A stretch of DNA of 55,777 nt from Deltaproteobacteria bacterium (GCA_016874795.1 VGTG01000015.1:1-55777); one strand, 5' to 3'; positions 1-9,663 are shown, counted from the stretch's first letter. The notes: generated from the sequence alone by a model not told the origin. Made by a program: numbers and translations.

Positions 1-1
1 C

Positions 2-2086
2 GTCATCAATCGCGGCCCGGAGAAGGCGCGGCTCCACGTTCTCCCGACCGCGTGGTTCCGCAACACGTGGTCGTGGGGCGGCGACCCGCGCCGCCCGCAC
101 GCGCGCGCGGTCGATCGCGACGGCGGGGCCTGCATCGAGCTCCGCCACGAGTACTACGGCGAGCGCTACCTCTGGTGCGAGGGCACGCCGGAGCTCCTCT
201 TCACCGAGAACGACACGAACACGGAGCGGCTCTGGAACCTTCCCAACGAGCGCCCCTACGTGAAGGACGCCTTCGAGCAGTACGTCCTGCACGGCGACGT
301 GCACGCGGTGAACCCCGCGCGCACGGGGACGAAAGCGGCTGCCTCCTACGTCGTCGAGCCCGGACCGGGCGAAACGGTGACGTTGCGACTGCGCTTGACG
401 AAGGACGACTCCGCGCAGGCACCGTTCGGCCGCGAGTTCGACGAGACGTTCACCACACGCCAGCGCGAAGCCGACGAGTTCTACGCGCCGTTCGCGGCCG
501 CGGAGATGCCCGCGGAAGTCCGCAGCGTACAGCGACAGGCGTTCGGCGGGCTTCTCTGGACGAAGCAGTTCTACCACTACGAGGTGAGCCGCTGGCTCCG
601 GGGCGATCCGGCGGGGCCGGAGCCGCCGCGCGAGCGCCGCAACGGACGCAACTGCGAGTGGGGACATCTCTACAACGCCGACGTCATCTCGATGCCCGAC
701 AAGTGGGAGTATCCCTGGTACGCAGCCTGGGACCTCGCCTTCCACACGATCCCGCTCGCGCTGATCGATCCCGCGTTCGCGAAGCAGCAGCTCATCCTGA
801 TGCTGCGCGAGTGGTACATGCACCCGAACGGCCAGCTCCCCGCGTACGAGTGGGCGTTCGGCGACGTCAATCCGCCGGTGCACGCGTGGGCCGCGTGGCG
901 CGTCTACAAGATCGAGGGGAGGCGCTACGGCCGCTACGATCGCGCGTTCCTCGAGAAGGTCTTCCACAAGCTCCTGCTCAACTTCACGTGGTGGGTGAAC
1001 CGGAAGGACGTCTCCGGCCGCAACGTCTTCCAGGGCGGCTTCCTCGGGCTCGACAACATCGGCGTCTTCGACCGGAGCGCACCGCTGCCGACCGGCGGCT
1101 ATCTCGAGCAGTCCGACGGCACGAGCTGGATGGGGATGTACTGCCTCAACATGCTCGCGATCGCGCTCGAGCTCGCGCGCGAGGACGCGTCGTACGAGGA
1201 CGTCGCGAGCAAGTTCTTCGAGCACTTCGTCTACATCACGCGCGCGATGAACGACCTCGGCGGTGCGGGCATCGAGCTCTGGGACGAGGCGGACGGCTTC
1301 TACTACGACGTGCTGCACCGCTCGGACGGGACGCACCTGCCGCTGCGCGTCCGCTCGATGGTGGGACTGATCCCGCTCTTCGCCGTCGAGACGCTCGAGT
1401 CGGAGATCGTCGACCGTCTGCCCGGCTTCCGGAAGCGCATGCAGTGGTTCCTCGAGAACCGGCCCGACCTCGCCGGCCACATCGAGACGGAGACGACCGA
1501 AGACGGCAGCGTGCGGCGCTTCCTCTCGCTCGTACCGCGAGCGCGGCTCAAGAGCGTGATGCGCTACATGCTCGACGAGGGGGAGTTCCTTTCGGAGCAC
1601 GGCATCCGCGCGCTCTCGCGCGTCCATCACGAACATCCGTACGTGCTCTCCGTCGGCGGGCAGGATCACCGCGTCGACTACGAGCCGGCCGAATCGACCA
1701 GCGGCCTGTTCGGCGGCAACTCGAACTGGCGCGGGCCCGTCTGGTTCCCGGTGAACTTCCTCCTCATCGAGTCGCTACAAAAGTTCCACTGGTACCTCGG
1801 CGACTCGTTCACGGTCGAGATGCCGACCGGCTCCGGGAACAAGATCAACCTGTGGGACGTGTCGACGGAGCTGTCCCGGCGCCTGACGCGGATCTTCCTG
1901 CGCGACGGCGACGGCCGCCGTCCCGTCTTCGGCGGCTCGGAGAAGTTCCAGAAGGACCCGCACTGGCGCGACCACCTGTTGTTCTACGAGTACTTCAACG
2001 GCGACGACGGCGCGGGCGTGGGCGCGAGCCACCAGACCGGCTGGACCGCGCTCGTCGCGAAGCTGATCTCGCAGTCCGGCGCCTGA
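2..2086 (+). CDS. GH63/MGH1-like glucosidase, 5'-truncated
   Basis: The reading frame is already open at base 2 and runs to TGA at 2084-2086, so the N-terminus lies outside the window; 694 residues are visible. It resembles bacterial proteins annotated as glucosidase with a GH63/MGH1-like (alpha/alpha)6 domain. Landmarks are [14 protein letters not shown] near visible residue 240, [33 protein letters not shown] and, near the end, [19 protein letters not shown]. The family hydrolyses alpha-glucosidic bonds in oligosaccharides; the exact substrate cannot be read here. Only four bases separate it from the GH133 gene, so the two are probably one operon for alpha-glucan or oligosaccharide breakdown. 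Family assignment is fairly sure, substrate is not. Confidence 0.85.
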   Translation, partial: VINRGPEKARLHVLPTAWFRNTWSWGGDPRRPHARAVDRDGGACIELRHEYYGERYLWCEGTPELLFTENDTNTERLWNLPNERPYVKDAFEQYVLHGDVHAVNPARTGTKAAASYVVEPGPGETVTLRLRLTKDDSAQAPFGREFDETFTTRQREADEFYAPFAAAEMPAEVRSVQRQAFGGLLWTKQFYHYEVSRWLRGDPAGPEPPRERRNGRNCEWGHLYNADVISMPDKWEYPWYAAWDLAFHTIPLALIDPAFAKQQLILMLREWYMHPNGQLPAYEWAFGDVNPPVHAWAAWRVYKIEGRRYGRYDRAFLEKVFHKLLLNFTWWVNRKDVSGRNVFQGGFLGLDNIGVFDRSAPLPTGGYLEQSDGTSWMGMYCLNMLAIALELAREDASYEDVASKFFEHFVYITRAMNDLGGAGIELWDEADGFYYDVLHRSDGTHLPLRVRSMVGLIPLFAVETLESEIVDRLPGFRKRMQWFLENRPDLAGHIETETTEDGSVRRFLSLVPRARLKSVMRYMLDEGEFLSEHGIRALSRVHHEHPYVLSVGGQDHRVDYEPAESTSGLFGGNSNWRGPVWFPVNFLLIESLQKFHWYLGDSFTVEMPTGSGNKINLWDVSTELSRRLTRIFLRDGDGRRPVFGGSEKFQKDPHWRDHLLFYEYFNGDDGAGVGASHQTGWTALVAKLISQSGA

Positions 2087-2090
2087 GCGC

Positions 2091-4097
2091 TTGGTGACCG
2101 TGGTGACCGTGGCGACCTCGGCGCACGACGTTCCCGACGAGAGCCACGAGTGGCTCGAGGCGGACGGACTCGGCGGCTTCGCCTCCGGAACCGCGACGGG
2201 CGTGCGCACGCGGCGCTACCACGCGCTGCTGCTCGCCGCGACGACGCCGCCGACGGGCCGCGTCGTCCTCGTGAACGGGCTCGAGGTTTTCTTGAAGACG
2301 CCGTCGGGCGAGGTCGCGCTCTCGACGCAGGCGTACGCGCCGGGCGTCCGCTACCCGGACGGCTGTACGCGCATCGTCGCGTTCGCGCACGCGCCGTGGC
2401 CGACCTGGACCTTCGACGTCGGGAACGGAGCTCGCATCGTCCACGAGGTCGTCGTGCCGCACGGCGAGCCCGCCTGCCTTCTCGGCTGGCGGCTCGAAGG
2501 AATCGAGGGCCCGCTCGACGCCGGCGGCACGTGGGAGCTCTCGGTCCGTCCTCTTCTCTCGGGCCGCGACTATCACGCGCTCCATCACGAGAACGGCGCG
2601 TTCCGCTTCGAAGCGGGCGTCGACGGCACACGCGTCCGCTGGCAGCCGTACCCGGATCAGCCCGCCGTCGTCGCGCAGTCGAACGGTGCCTACGAGCACC
2701 GGCCGGACTGGTACCGCAACTTCGACTACACGCAGGAGCGCCGCCGCGGTCTCGACGCCGTCGAGGACCTCGCGACACCCGGCGTCCTGCGCTTCGATCT
2801 GGCGCGCGGCGAAGCGTCTTGCGTGCTCGCCGCCGAAGCGCTCGTCTCGAGCGCGGGACGGACATCCCTTCGCCTCGACGGGAGCGTCTCCGCGAACGAC
2901 GTCGTCGATGCTGCAGCGCGCGTGCGCGAAGCGGAGCGACGCCGTCGCTCGTTCCCGACGCCGTGGCATCGCGCCGCCGACGCCTACGTCGTGCGACGCG
3001 GCCGCGGGCGCACGATCGTCGCCGGCTATCCGTGGTTCACCGACTGGGGCCGCGACACGTTCATCGCGCTCCGCGGCCTCTGCATCGCCGGGGACCGCCT
3101 CGAGGACGCGCGCGGCATCCTCGTCGAGTGGGCGGGTGCCGTCTCGGAGGGCATGCTGCCGAATCGCTTCCCCGATCGAGGCGAGTCGCCCGAGTTCAAC
3201 TCGGTCGACGCCTCGCTCTGGTACGTCGTCGCGGTCCGCGAGCTCCTCGCGGCGGCGAGCGCGGAGCGGTTCCCTCTCTCGACCGACGACCGCGGCGCGC
3301 TCGAGCGCGCCGTGCAGCAGATCCTCGAGGGCTACTCCGCGGGAACCCGCTTCGGCATCCGCGCCGACTCCGACGGCCTCCTCGCCGCCGGCGTCGCGGG
3401 GGTGCAGCTCACCTGGATGGACGCGAAGGTCGGCGACTGGGTCGTCACGCCGCGCATCGGGAAGCCCGTCGAGATCCAGGCTCTCTGGCTGAACGCTCTC
3501 GCCTTCGGCGCCGACCTCCACTGGAAATGGCGCGACCCGCTCGCGCGCGGTCGTACCGCGTTCTACGAGCGCTTCTGGAACGAGGAGCGCGGGTGCCTCT
3601 TCGACGTCGTCGACGTCGATCACCGATCCGGTGCCGTCGATCCGGCGCTACGCCCGAACCAGATCCTCGCCGTCGGCGGACTGCCGCTGGCACTTCTCGA
3701 CGGCGAGCGCGCACGACGCGTCGTCGACGCGGTCGAGTCGCGGCTCTGGACGCCGCTCGGACCGCGCTCGCTCGCGCCGGGCGAGCCCGGCTACACGGGG
3801 CGCTACGAGGGCGGCGTGCGGGATCGCGACGGCGCGTACCATCAGGGCACGGTGTGGCCGTGGATCCTCGGACCGTTCGTCGAGGCCTGGGTGCGCGTGC
3901 GCGGCGGGACCTCGGCGGCGAAGGCGGAAGCGCGCGAGCGCTTCCTCGCGCCGATCGTCGCGCATCTCGAGCAAGCCGGCCTCGGTCACGTCTCCGAGAT
4001 CGCCGACGGCGACGAGCCGCACACACCGCGCGGCTGTCCCTTCCAGGCGTGGTCGGTCGGCGAAGCGCTCCGGCTCGATCGCGTCGTCCTGCGCTGA
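2091..4097 (+). CDS. Amylo-alpha-1,6-glucosidase (GH133 glycogen debranching enzyme)
   Basis: This 668-residue protein has the layout of bacterial glycogen debranching enzymes. An N-terminal GDE_N-type domain has EWLEADGLGGFASGTATG followed by RTRRYHALLLA. A C-terminal (alpha/alpha)6 domain carries GYPWFTDWGRDTFIAL, containing the acidic residue typical of the active site, and ends with HQGTVWPWILGPF and GCPFQAWSVGEALRL. The expected role is hydrolysis of alpha-1,6 branch glucose in glycogen-like glucan. The start is TTG at 2091; a GTG lies one codon later and another at 2103, so the exact start is uncertain. It follows the GH63-like gene after four bases and is probably cotranscribed with it. 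Confidence 0.9.
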   Translation: MVTVVTVATSAHDVPDESHEWLEADGLGGFASGTATGVRTRRYHALLLAATTPPTGRVVLVNGLEVFLKTPSGEVALSTQAYAPGVRYPDGCTRIVAFAHAPWPTWTFDVGNGARIVHEVVVPHGEPACLLGWRLEGIEGPLDAGGTWELSVRPLLSGRDYHALHHENGAFRFEAGVDGTRVRWQPYPDQPAVVAQSNGAYEHRPDWYRNFDYTQERRRGLDAVEDLATPGVLRFDLARGEASCVLAAEALVSSAGRTSLRLDGSVSANDVVDAAARVREAERRRRSFPTPWHRAADAYVVRRGRGRTIVAGYPWFTDWGRDTFIALRGLCIAGDRLEDARGILVEWAGAVSEGMLPNRFPDRGESPEFNSVDASLWYVVAVRELLAAASAERFPLSTDDRGALERAVQQILEGYSAGTRFGIRADSDGLLAAGVAGVQLTWMDAKVGDWVVTPRIGKPVEIQALWLNALAFGADLHWKWRDPLARGRTAFYERFWNEERGCLFDVVDVDHRSGAVDPALRPNQILAVGGLPLALLDGERARRVVDAVESRLWTPLGPRSLAPGEPGYTGRYEGGVRDRDGAYHQGTVWPWILGPFVEAWVRVRGGTSAAKAEARERFLAPIVAHLEQAGLGHVSEIADGDEPHTPRGCPFQAWSVGEALRLDRVVLR

Positions 4098-4126
4098 ACG
4101 CGCCATCCTCGCTGCAGTTGCCTCGC

Positions 4127-4154
4127 TTGCATCCCGCGGGGATCCCAGTAGCGT
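4127..4154 (+). promoter_or_regulatory. Candidate sigma70-type promoter of the alkaline phosphatase gene
   Basis: TTGCAT (4127-4132), a 16-base spacer and TAGCGT (4149-4154) resemble -35 and -10 boxes. The -10 box ends seven bases before the ATG at 4162 and no Shine-Dalgarno sequence is visible. If this is the promoter, the mRNA would begin at or next to the start codon. Confidence 0.35.
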
Positions 4155-4161
4155 CGACGGG

Positions 4162-5688
4162 ATGTCGAGTGCCCGGCTCCTCGTCGCGCTCGCCCTCGCA
4201 CTTCTCTTCGCGACTCTCGCCGCACGAGCGCCCGCGCGGGCCGACGCAGAGCTCCCCCAGGAGAAGAACCCCTGGTTCGCGTCCGGCCAGAAGTGGCTCG
4301 CCGAAGCGCGGGAGCGCGAGCCGATCGACGGGCCCGCGAAGAACGTGATCCTCGTGATCGGCGACGGCATGGACGTCAGCACGATCACCGCCGCGCGCAT
4401 CCTCGACGGCCAGCTTCGCGGCGAGCCCGGCGAGGAGAACTTCCTCGCGTTCGAGCGCTTCCCGCACACGGCGCTCGTCAAGACCTACAACACGGACCAG
4501 CAGGTCGCGGACTCCGCCGGCACCGCGACGGCGATCCTCTCGGGCGTGAAGACGCAGGCCGGCGTGATCGGCGTCGACGAGAAGGTCGTGCGTGGCGACT
4601 GCGCTTCCGCGAAGGCGCATGCCGTGACGAGTGCGCTCGAGCTCGCGGAGCGCGCCGGAATGTCGACGGGCGTGATCACGACCGCCCGTCTCACCCACGC
4701 GACGCCCGGCTCCGCCTACGCGCACGCTCCGGAGCGCGCCTGGGAGTCCGACGCCGACCTTCCCGCGAAGGCGCGCGAGGAGGGCTGTCGCGACGTCGCG
4801 CGACAGCTCGTCGAATTCGCGGAGGGCGACGGCATCGAGGTCGCGCTCGGCGGCGGCCGCGATCAGTTCCTGCCCGCCGTGCGCGGCGCTCCGCGAGGCG
4901 AGCGCGGCATCCGCGAGGACGGCCGCAACCTCGCGAAGGCGTGGACGGAGCGTCATCCCAAGTCCGCGTACGTGAAGAACCGCGCCGAGCTCCTCGCGAT
5001 CGACCCGAAGGAGACGGACCATCTCCTCGGCCTCTTCACTCCCTCGCACATGGCGTTCGAGGCCGATCGGCAGGGCGGCGACACGGGCGAGCCGTCGCTC
5101 TCCGAGATGACGGCGCGGGCACTCGACATCCTCGAGAAGAACCCGAAGGGCTACCTGCTCGTCGTCGAGGGCGGACGGATCGACCACGCGCACCACGTGA
5201 CCGACGCGCGCCGCGCGCTCCTCGACACGCGCGAGCTCGCGAAGACCGCGGGCATGCTCGCAGAGCGAACCGATCCCGAGGACACGCTCCTCCTCGTCAC
5301 CTCGGACCACGCGCACACGCTGTCGATCTCGGGATACCCCGCGCGCGGCAATCCGATCTTCGGCAAGGTCGTCGAGCCCGATGCCTCGGGGAAACCGTCG
5401 CGTCACCCGGCACGGGCGGACGACGGGATGCCGTTCACGACGCTCGGCTACGCGAACGGCCCGAACGCGCCGGGCCGAGACGGGCGCGAGGACCTGTCGT
5501 CCGTCGACACGGCGTCGCCGAGCTTCCGCCAGCCGGCGGGCGTGCCGATGGAGATGGAGACGCACGGCGGCCAGGACGTGCCGGTCTTCGCGCGCGGCCC
5601 GCTGGCGCACCTCCTCGGCGGAACGATCGAGCAGAACGATCTCTTCCACCTGATCGCGGCCGCCGCGGAGCTCCGCGAGAAGCGCTGA
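4162..5688 (+). CDS. Alkaline phosphatase, secreted
   Basis: This 508-residue metal-dependent phosphomonoesterase of the PhoA superfamily has an N-terminal signal peptide (MSSARLLVALALALLFATLA, cleavage probably near ARA-DAEL), so it should act in the periplasm. The core motifs are intact: VIGDGMD (metal-binding Asp), DSAGTATA with the presumed nucleophile at Ser118, TPSHMAFEAD, VEGGRIDHAHH, TSDHAHT and the late METHGGQD histidine. The ATG was chosen because the signal peptide begins there. It sits 64 bases after the debranching enzyme and has its own candidate promoter. It is convergent with the epimerase gene, with 14 bases between them. Confidence 0.92.
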   Translation: MSSARLLVALALALLFATLAARAPARADAELPQEKNPWFASGQKWLAEAREREPIDGPAKNVILVIGDGMDVSTITAARILDGQLRGEPGEENFLAFERFPHTALVKTYNTDQQVADSAGTATAILSGVKTQAGVIGVDEKVVRGDCASAKAHAVTSALELAERAGMSTGVITTARLTHATPGSAYAHAPERAWESDADLPAKAREEGCRDVARQLVEFAEGDGIEVALGGGRDQFLPAVRGAPRGERGIREDGRNLAKAWTERHPKSAYVKNRAELLAIDPKETDHLLGLFTPSHMAFEADRQGGDTGEPSLSEMTARALDILEKNPKGYLLVVEGGRIDHAHHVTDARRALLDTRELAKTAGMLAERTDPEDTLLLVTSDHAHTLSISGYPARGNPIFGKVVEPDASGKPSRHPARADDGMPFTTLGYANGPNAPGRDGREDLSSVDTASPSFRQPAGVPMEMETHGGQDVPVFARGPLAHLLGGTIEQNDLFHLIAAAAELREKR

Positions 5689-5702
5689 AGCGGGTCGCGT
5701 TC

Positions 5703-6713
5703 CTACCCGAGCATGCCGTGCGCGCGGAACCACGCGAGCGCGTCGGCGATCGCGGGCTCGAGCGGCGAGATCGCGTAGCCGAGCTCCGTCTCCGCCTTTC
5801 GCGACGACACGCGGAAGCCCGGCTCGAACGACCAGCGCACGCTCGACGTGGTGATCAGCGGCTCGTGCCCGCGCAGGCTCGCGACCGTCTGCGCGAACGC
5901 GCCGAAGGCGAGAGCGATCGGCCGCGGCACCGCGAGGCGCGGCGGCTTGACGCCCGCGACGCGTGCGATCGTCGCGAAGACGTCGCGATAGCTCACGTTG
6001 TGTCCGCCGAGGATGTACCGCTCGCCGCGCCGCCCCTTCTCCCACGCCGCGATCATGCCTCGGGCGACGTCGCGGACGTCGACGAAGCTGTTGCTGCCCG
6101 GCGTGTGCCCCGGAACGCGACGGCGTGCGACCTCGACGATCATCTTCCCGCTCGAGGGCTTCGCGTCGAGCGGCCCGAACATGAACCCCGGATTGACGAT
6201 CACCGCGTCGATGTCCGCGGCTGCGTTCTTCTGGACGATCTCCTCGGCGAGCTTCTTCGTCGTGCAGTAGCCGTCCGCGAGCCCGTGCTCCGCGAACTTC
6301 CACGGCGAGGACTCGTCCGCCGGCGCATCGCCGCGAGCGAGGCCGACCGTCACGGTCGAGGAGCAGTGCACGAGCCGCTTCACGCGAGCGGCACGGACCG
6401 CCTCGATCACGCGCGCGGTCCCCTCGACGTTCGCGCGCGCGAGGTCCGGCGTCGGCGCGGGAGCCACGTTCACGACCGCGGCGCAGTGGAAGACGACGTC
6501 CGCGTCCGCGAACGCCTGGCGCAGCGAGATCTCGTCGTCGAGGTCGCCGCGCATGAAGCGAACCGGAGCGTCGCCGAGCGCTTCCTTCAGATGCGCGACG
6601 GTCTTCTCGGAGCGGAACAAGGCGCACACGTCGTGGCCCGCCCGCGCGAGAAGGACCGTGAGATTCCCGCCGAGGAGGCCGCTCGCTCCCGTGACGACCG
6701 CGCGTCCGCTCAT
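5703..6713 (-). CDS. NAD(P)-dependent epimerase/dehydratase (extended SDR)
   Basis: A 336-residue extended short-chain dehydrogenase. The Rossmann glycine motif TGASGLLGGNL is at residues 8-18, the acidic GDLDDE motif is near residue 57, and the active-site YCTTKK (YxxxK) is near residue 149. The overall pattern, including NPGFMFGP and FVDVRDVARG, matches the dihydroflavonol-4-reductase / hopanoid-associated sugar epimerase (HpnA-like) branch. The substrate could be a nucleotide sugar or a small carbonyl compound and cannot be fixed from sequence. It lies 15 bases downstream of the GMC oxidoreductase gene on the same strand, so the three minus-strand genes at 5.7-9.4 kb may form one operon. 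Confidence 0.88.
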   Translation of the reverse strand: MSGRAVVTGASGLLGGNLTVLLARAGHDVCALFRSEKTVAHLKEALGDAPVRFMRGDLDDEISLRQAFADADVVFHCAAVVNVAPAPTPDLARANVEGTARVIEAVRAARVKRLVHCSSTVTVGLARGDAPADESSPWKFAEHGLADGYCTTKKLAEEIVQKNAAADIDAVIVNPGFMFGPLDAKPSSGKMIVEVARRRVPGHTPGSNSFVDVRDVARGMIAAWEKGRRGERYILGGHNVSYRDVFATIARVAGVKPPRLAVPRPIALAFGAFAQTVASLRGHEPLITTSSVRWSFEPGFRVSSRKAETELGYAISPLEPAIADALAWFRAHGMLG

Positions 6714-6728
6714 CGCGCCCCGGTGGGA

Positions 6729-8459
6729 TCAAACCTCGCGCTCGACGACGGCCTCCGGTCGCTGCGGATCGACGATCGCGCCCGCGGTGCGAAGCGCCAG
6801 CGCCTGCAGCGTGATCGTCGGGTTGTAGCCGGAGGAGGTCGCCATCGGCGCGCCGTCGGCGCTGTAGAGGTTCTCGACGTCGTGGAAGCGCCCGAAGCGG
6901 TCGGTCACCGAAGTGCGCGGATCGTCGCCCATGCGGAGCGTGCCGAGGATGTGCCTGCTGGCCGGAGTCTGGGCACCCTCGAAGATCGGCGCGACGAGCG
7001 CGAACTGCGCGCCGGCGGCGCCGTGCAGCTCCACCATCTTCGGTCCGTACACCTCCCGCGCCGCGAGCTCGAAGGCGTGCGGCTGGTACGTGATCCGCGG
7101 CACGGGCAGGCCGTTGATGTCGCGCACCGCGGGGTCGAGGTCGACGCGGTTCGTCGACTGCGGCGCGTCCTCGCCCTGCATGATCAGCGCGCCGAGACGC
7201 GAGCCGAGCGGGCTGTCGTGCAGGAAGGCCTTGAGCTGGGTGCCGGAGAAGCTGAAATCGAGGAGGTAGATGAGCGAGTCGGTGATCTTCTCCGAGTTCG
7301 CCCCGAACTCGACGATGCCGCCGAGCGGCCGCGCGGGGTCGTTCGGTACGCCGCGGAAGTCCGTGAATCCGCCCGTCACGGAGCGGCCGCGCTCGCCGTG
7401 GAAGTCCTGCTGGTAGATCCCGACGCAGATCGTCTGGTGATGGAACATCAGGTTCCGCCCGAGCTGGCCCGACGAGTTGCCGAGCCCCGGTCCTCCCGGA
7501 TCGGACATCAAGCAAAGACGCGCCGACTCGATCGCGCTCGCCGCGAGGATGTAGCGGTCGCCCGAAACCTCCGCGCGGTTCCCCTCCGGGTCGAGGTACT
7601 CGACGGCGACGACACGCCGTCCGCTCGCGTCGGTGCGAAGCCGCGTCGCGATGCTGTTCGTGCGGAGCTGAACGTTTCCCGTGAGAAGCGCGTCGCGCAG
7701 GAGCGCGACCGAGCCCTTCGCGTTGATCGGGCAGCCGTACATCGAGCACAGACCGCAGTCGTTGCACGCCGGCCGTCCGCGGTAGGGACGCGAGTTCCGC
7801 GCCGCGGGCAACGCGAAGGGGTTGAGGCCGACCGCGCCCGCTCCCGCGGCGAGCACCTGGTGCACGTACATCGTCGGGCCCGGCGGCAGCGGGTAGTCGC
7901 CGGAGCGCGGCGAAGCGAACGGATCCGCGCCCGCCATCCCTTGCACGCCTTCGAGGCGCTCCATCGTCGCGTAGAACGGCTCGAGCTCGTCGTACGTCAG
8001 AGGCCAGTCCGCGAAGCTCGCACCGGGGACGTCGCCGAGCTCCGTGCCGAGCCGGAAGTCGACGTCGTTGAAGCGCGGGCACTGCATGTCCGCGTGCACC
8101 GCGGCGCCGCCGACCGTCTTCGGCAGGCTGTTGACGGCGCCGATCAGCTCGCGATCGCCGCGGTCCGCCGAAGCGCGAAACGTGCGCGGCTCGATCAGCG
8201 CCTGCTGCTCGATCAGCCCGCGCGCGCCGAGCTTCAGCTCGTCGTTGGAGAAGAGCGGGATCGGCATTCCCGGCGCCGGATCGTCGAGCCCGAGGAAGTA
8301 GTTCGTCCCCGCCTCGAGGATGCACACCTTGAGACCGTTCGTCGCGAGCACGCGCGCGGCGGTGCCGCCGCCGGCGCCGCTGCCGATGATGACGGCGTCG
8401 AAGCGGTCGAGGCTCGAGTCGCCGAGGACGTTCGCCGTCGTGGAGGGAAGGTTTGCCAT
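6729..8459 (-). CDS. GMC family FAD-dependent oxidoreductase
   Basis: A 576-residue flavoprotein of the glucose-methanol-choline family. The FAD-binding signature IIGSGAGGGTAARVLA is near residue 24, with ILEAGTNYFLG behind it, and the GMC C-terminal motifs HILGTLRMGDDP and GYNPTITLQALAL are present. A cysteine cluster (CNDCGLCSMYGC, middle third) is typical of the gluconate 2-dehydrogenase large-subunit-like branch. It would oxidise an alcohol or sugar, passing electrons to a membrane acceptor. The upstream gene (8497-9384) encodes the matching small subunit, supporting a two-subunit dehydrogenase. The reading frame continues upstream, but ATG at 8459 precedes a normal N-terminus. No dedicated cytochrome subunit is nearby. 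Confidence 0.9.
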   Translation of the reverse strand: MANLPSTTANVLGDSSLDRFDAVIIGSGAGGGTAARVLATNGLKVCILEAGTNYFLGLDDPAPGMPIPLFSNDELKLGARGLIEQQALIEPRTFRASADRGDRELIGAVNSLPKTVGGAAVHADMQCPRFNDVDFRLGTELGDVPGASFADWPLTYDELEPFYATMERLEGVQGMAGADPFASPRSGDYPLPPGPTMYVHQVLAAGAGAVGLNPFALPAARNSRPYRGRPACNDCGLCSMYGCPINAKGSVALLRDALLTGNVQLRTNSIATRLRTDASGRRVVAVEYLDPEGNRAEVSGDRYILAASAIESARLCLMSDPGGPGLGNSSGQLGRNLMFHHQTICVGIYQQDFHGERGRSVTGGFTDFRGVPNDPARPLGGIVEFGANSEKITDSLIYLLDFSFSGTQLKAFLHDSPLGSRLGALIMQGEDAPQSTNRVDLDPAVRDINGLPVPRITYQPHAFELAAREVYGPKMVELHGAAGAQFALVAPIFEGAQTPASRHILGTLRMGDDPRTSVTDRFGRFHDVENLYSADGAPMATSSGYNPTITLQALALRTAGAIVDPQRPEAVVEREV

Positions 8460-8496
8460 GCGAAGCCCGCGAGCGGGACGAAACGTCGCGCCCGGC

Positions 8497-9384
8497 TCAG
8501 AAGAAGCGCTTGCCGCCCTGGGCAAGCGTGATCGTGTTGACGAAGCTTTCGACCCCCGGCGAGAACGGCCGCGCCGGACGGTTCGGATCCTCGACCTGGT
8601 TCGGGCGATCAGGCCGGTCGTACGGCAGCCCGTCCGTGCCGAAGTAGGTGTAGCCGAGCGGCTGGCTGTCGCCGTCCCAGTGGTAGTCGATCCAGCCACG
8701 AAGGTCGCGGTTCCCGCCGTACTCGGGCGCAGAGAACATCCCCTCGGCGAGGTTCTCGCGCAGCGCGCGCTGGAACTCGGACGGCGTGCGTCCGAGCGCC
8801 GCGAGCTGATCGGCGTCGGCGAGAGCGGCGAACTCCTCGGCACTCGCGACGCCGGCCGCCGTGAGGAGGCTCGCGACGCCGTCGCGGTAGATGGCGCGCA
8901 GTCCCGGCGTCGTCGTCGCGCCCGGAACGCCCGCATTGATGTCGCCGTTCGGAACCGAGCTCGAGCCGTAAAGCTGCACACGAAGGGAGAGCTCCTGCAT
9001 GCGCGTCAGCGGGAGGAACTCGAGGAACGCGTTCGGCGGAAACTCGTCCGACGGCATACCCGTCGCGGGATCGGGATACGCTTGACGTCCGCTGAAGGGA
9101 CCGCCGCCGTAGATCAGCGGCCGCTCGTTGTCGAACGCGGCGAGGAAGCGATCGATCAGCTCGACCGCGTCGGCGCCGAAGGCGCCGACCGTCGCGTCTT
9201 CGGGAATGATCGCCGAAGCGACCTCCTCGATCACCTGTCGCTCTTCCGGAGTGAAGAACTTGGCCGGAGGAGCCGCGGTGTCGAGATCCGCATCGGAGCA
9301 GCCGGGGACGAAGGAAACCGGCGCGAGCGTCGCCCCGCTCGCGCCGGCGAGCTCGAGAAAGCGCCGTCGCGTGATCCTGAACAT
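8497..9384 (-). CDS. Gluconate 2-dehydrogenase subunit 3 family protein, Tat-exported
   Basis: A 295-residue small subunit of GMC-type membrane dehydrogenases. It begins with a twin-arginine signal (ITRRRFLELAG, residues 4-14) and then the family hallmark FTPEERQVIEEVASAIIPED. Known family members help export or anchor the FAD subunit, which has no signal of its own; that fits the GMC gene 37 bases downstream. The start at ATG 9384 is preferred over GTG 9402: it gives a short n-region before the RR motif, and a TTGACA / TACCGT promoter ends seven bases before it, with GTG 9402 inside the promoter spacer. No Shine-Dalgarno sequence is visible, consistent with a leaderless mRNA. Confidence 0.88.
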   Translation of the reverse strand: MFRITRRRFLELAGASGATLAPVSFVPGCSDADLDTAAPPAKFFTPEERQVIEEVASAIIPEDATVGAFGADAVELIDRFLAAFDNERPLIYGGGPFSGRQAYPDPATGMPSDEFPPNAFLEFLPLTRMQELSLRVQLYGSSSVPNGDINAGVPGATTTPGLRAIYRDGVASLLTAAGVASAEEFAALADADQLAALGRTPSEFQRALRENLAEGMFSAPEYGGNRDLRGWIDYHWDGDSQPLGYTYFGTDGLPYDRPDRPNQVEDPNRPARPFSPGVESFVNTITLAQGGKRFF

Positions 9385-9391
9385 CGCCGAC

Positions 9392-9421
9392 ACGGTAGGC
9401 ACCGGTCGCGAAAGCTGTCAA
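9392..9421 (-). promoter_or_regulatory. Candidate promoter of the GMC dehydrogenase operon
   Basis: On the minus strand a perfect -35 box TTGACA (9416-9421) is followed after 18 bases by TACCGT (9392-9397). The ATG at 9384 starts seven bases after the -10 box. The 186-bp mobile-element-like repeat begins 56 bases further upstream. Confidence 0.45.
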
Positions 9422-9477
9422 CCCGGTTCGGTTGCAGCAGGCCATGTCCCGAGTGCACCTCCCCTTCGCGGAGGAAG

Positions 9478-9663
9478 CTAGCCTGCATTTCTCACCAGAT
9501 CCCTACTGCGGCGGCCGATAGCACCGAATCTTCGCGAGCTTCTCCCCCCGGGCTCCTCGACGTACTGTTCAAGTACGCCTGCGTCGCCCTCCGGTCCGAG
9601 GCTCGCGAATCTTCGGCACTCTCGACCGCCTCGCGACGTGATCTGGTGAGAAATGCAGGCTAG
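9478..9663. mobile_element. 186-bp inverted-repeat element, family 1, copy 1 (MITE-like)
   Basis: The element begins CTAGCCTGCATTTCTCACC and ends with its exact reverse complement; the terminal inverted repeat is perfect over 24 bases (9478-9501 and 9640-9663). A second, imperfect inverted repeat lies inside (CCGAATCTTCGCGAGC pairs with GCTCGCGAATCTTCGG at 14 of 16 positions), and GTAC-tgttcaa-GTAC forms a central loop, so the unit can fold into one long hairpin. A copy at 29558-29743 differs only at 9547 (C here, T there). There is no transposase gene, so this looks non-autonomous. Both ends carry the palindrome CTAG, which could be either part of the terminal repeat or a duplicated target. 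Frames open across it give spurious short proteins. Confidence 0.8.

Noticed and set aside
3445-8325. A 1626-codon open frame on the minus strand across the debranching enzyme, phosphatase and beyond
   Set aside because: It is Arg/Ala/Pro-rich with no domain, covers well-recognised genes on the other strand or frame, and is the usual result of very high GC at third codon positions.
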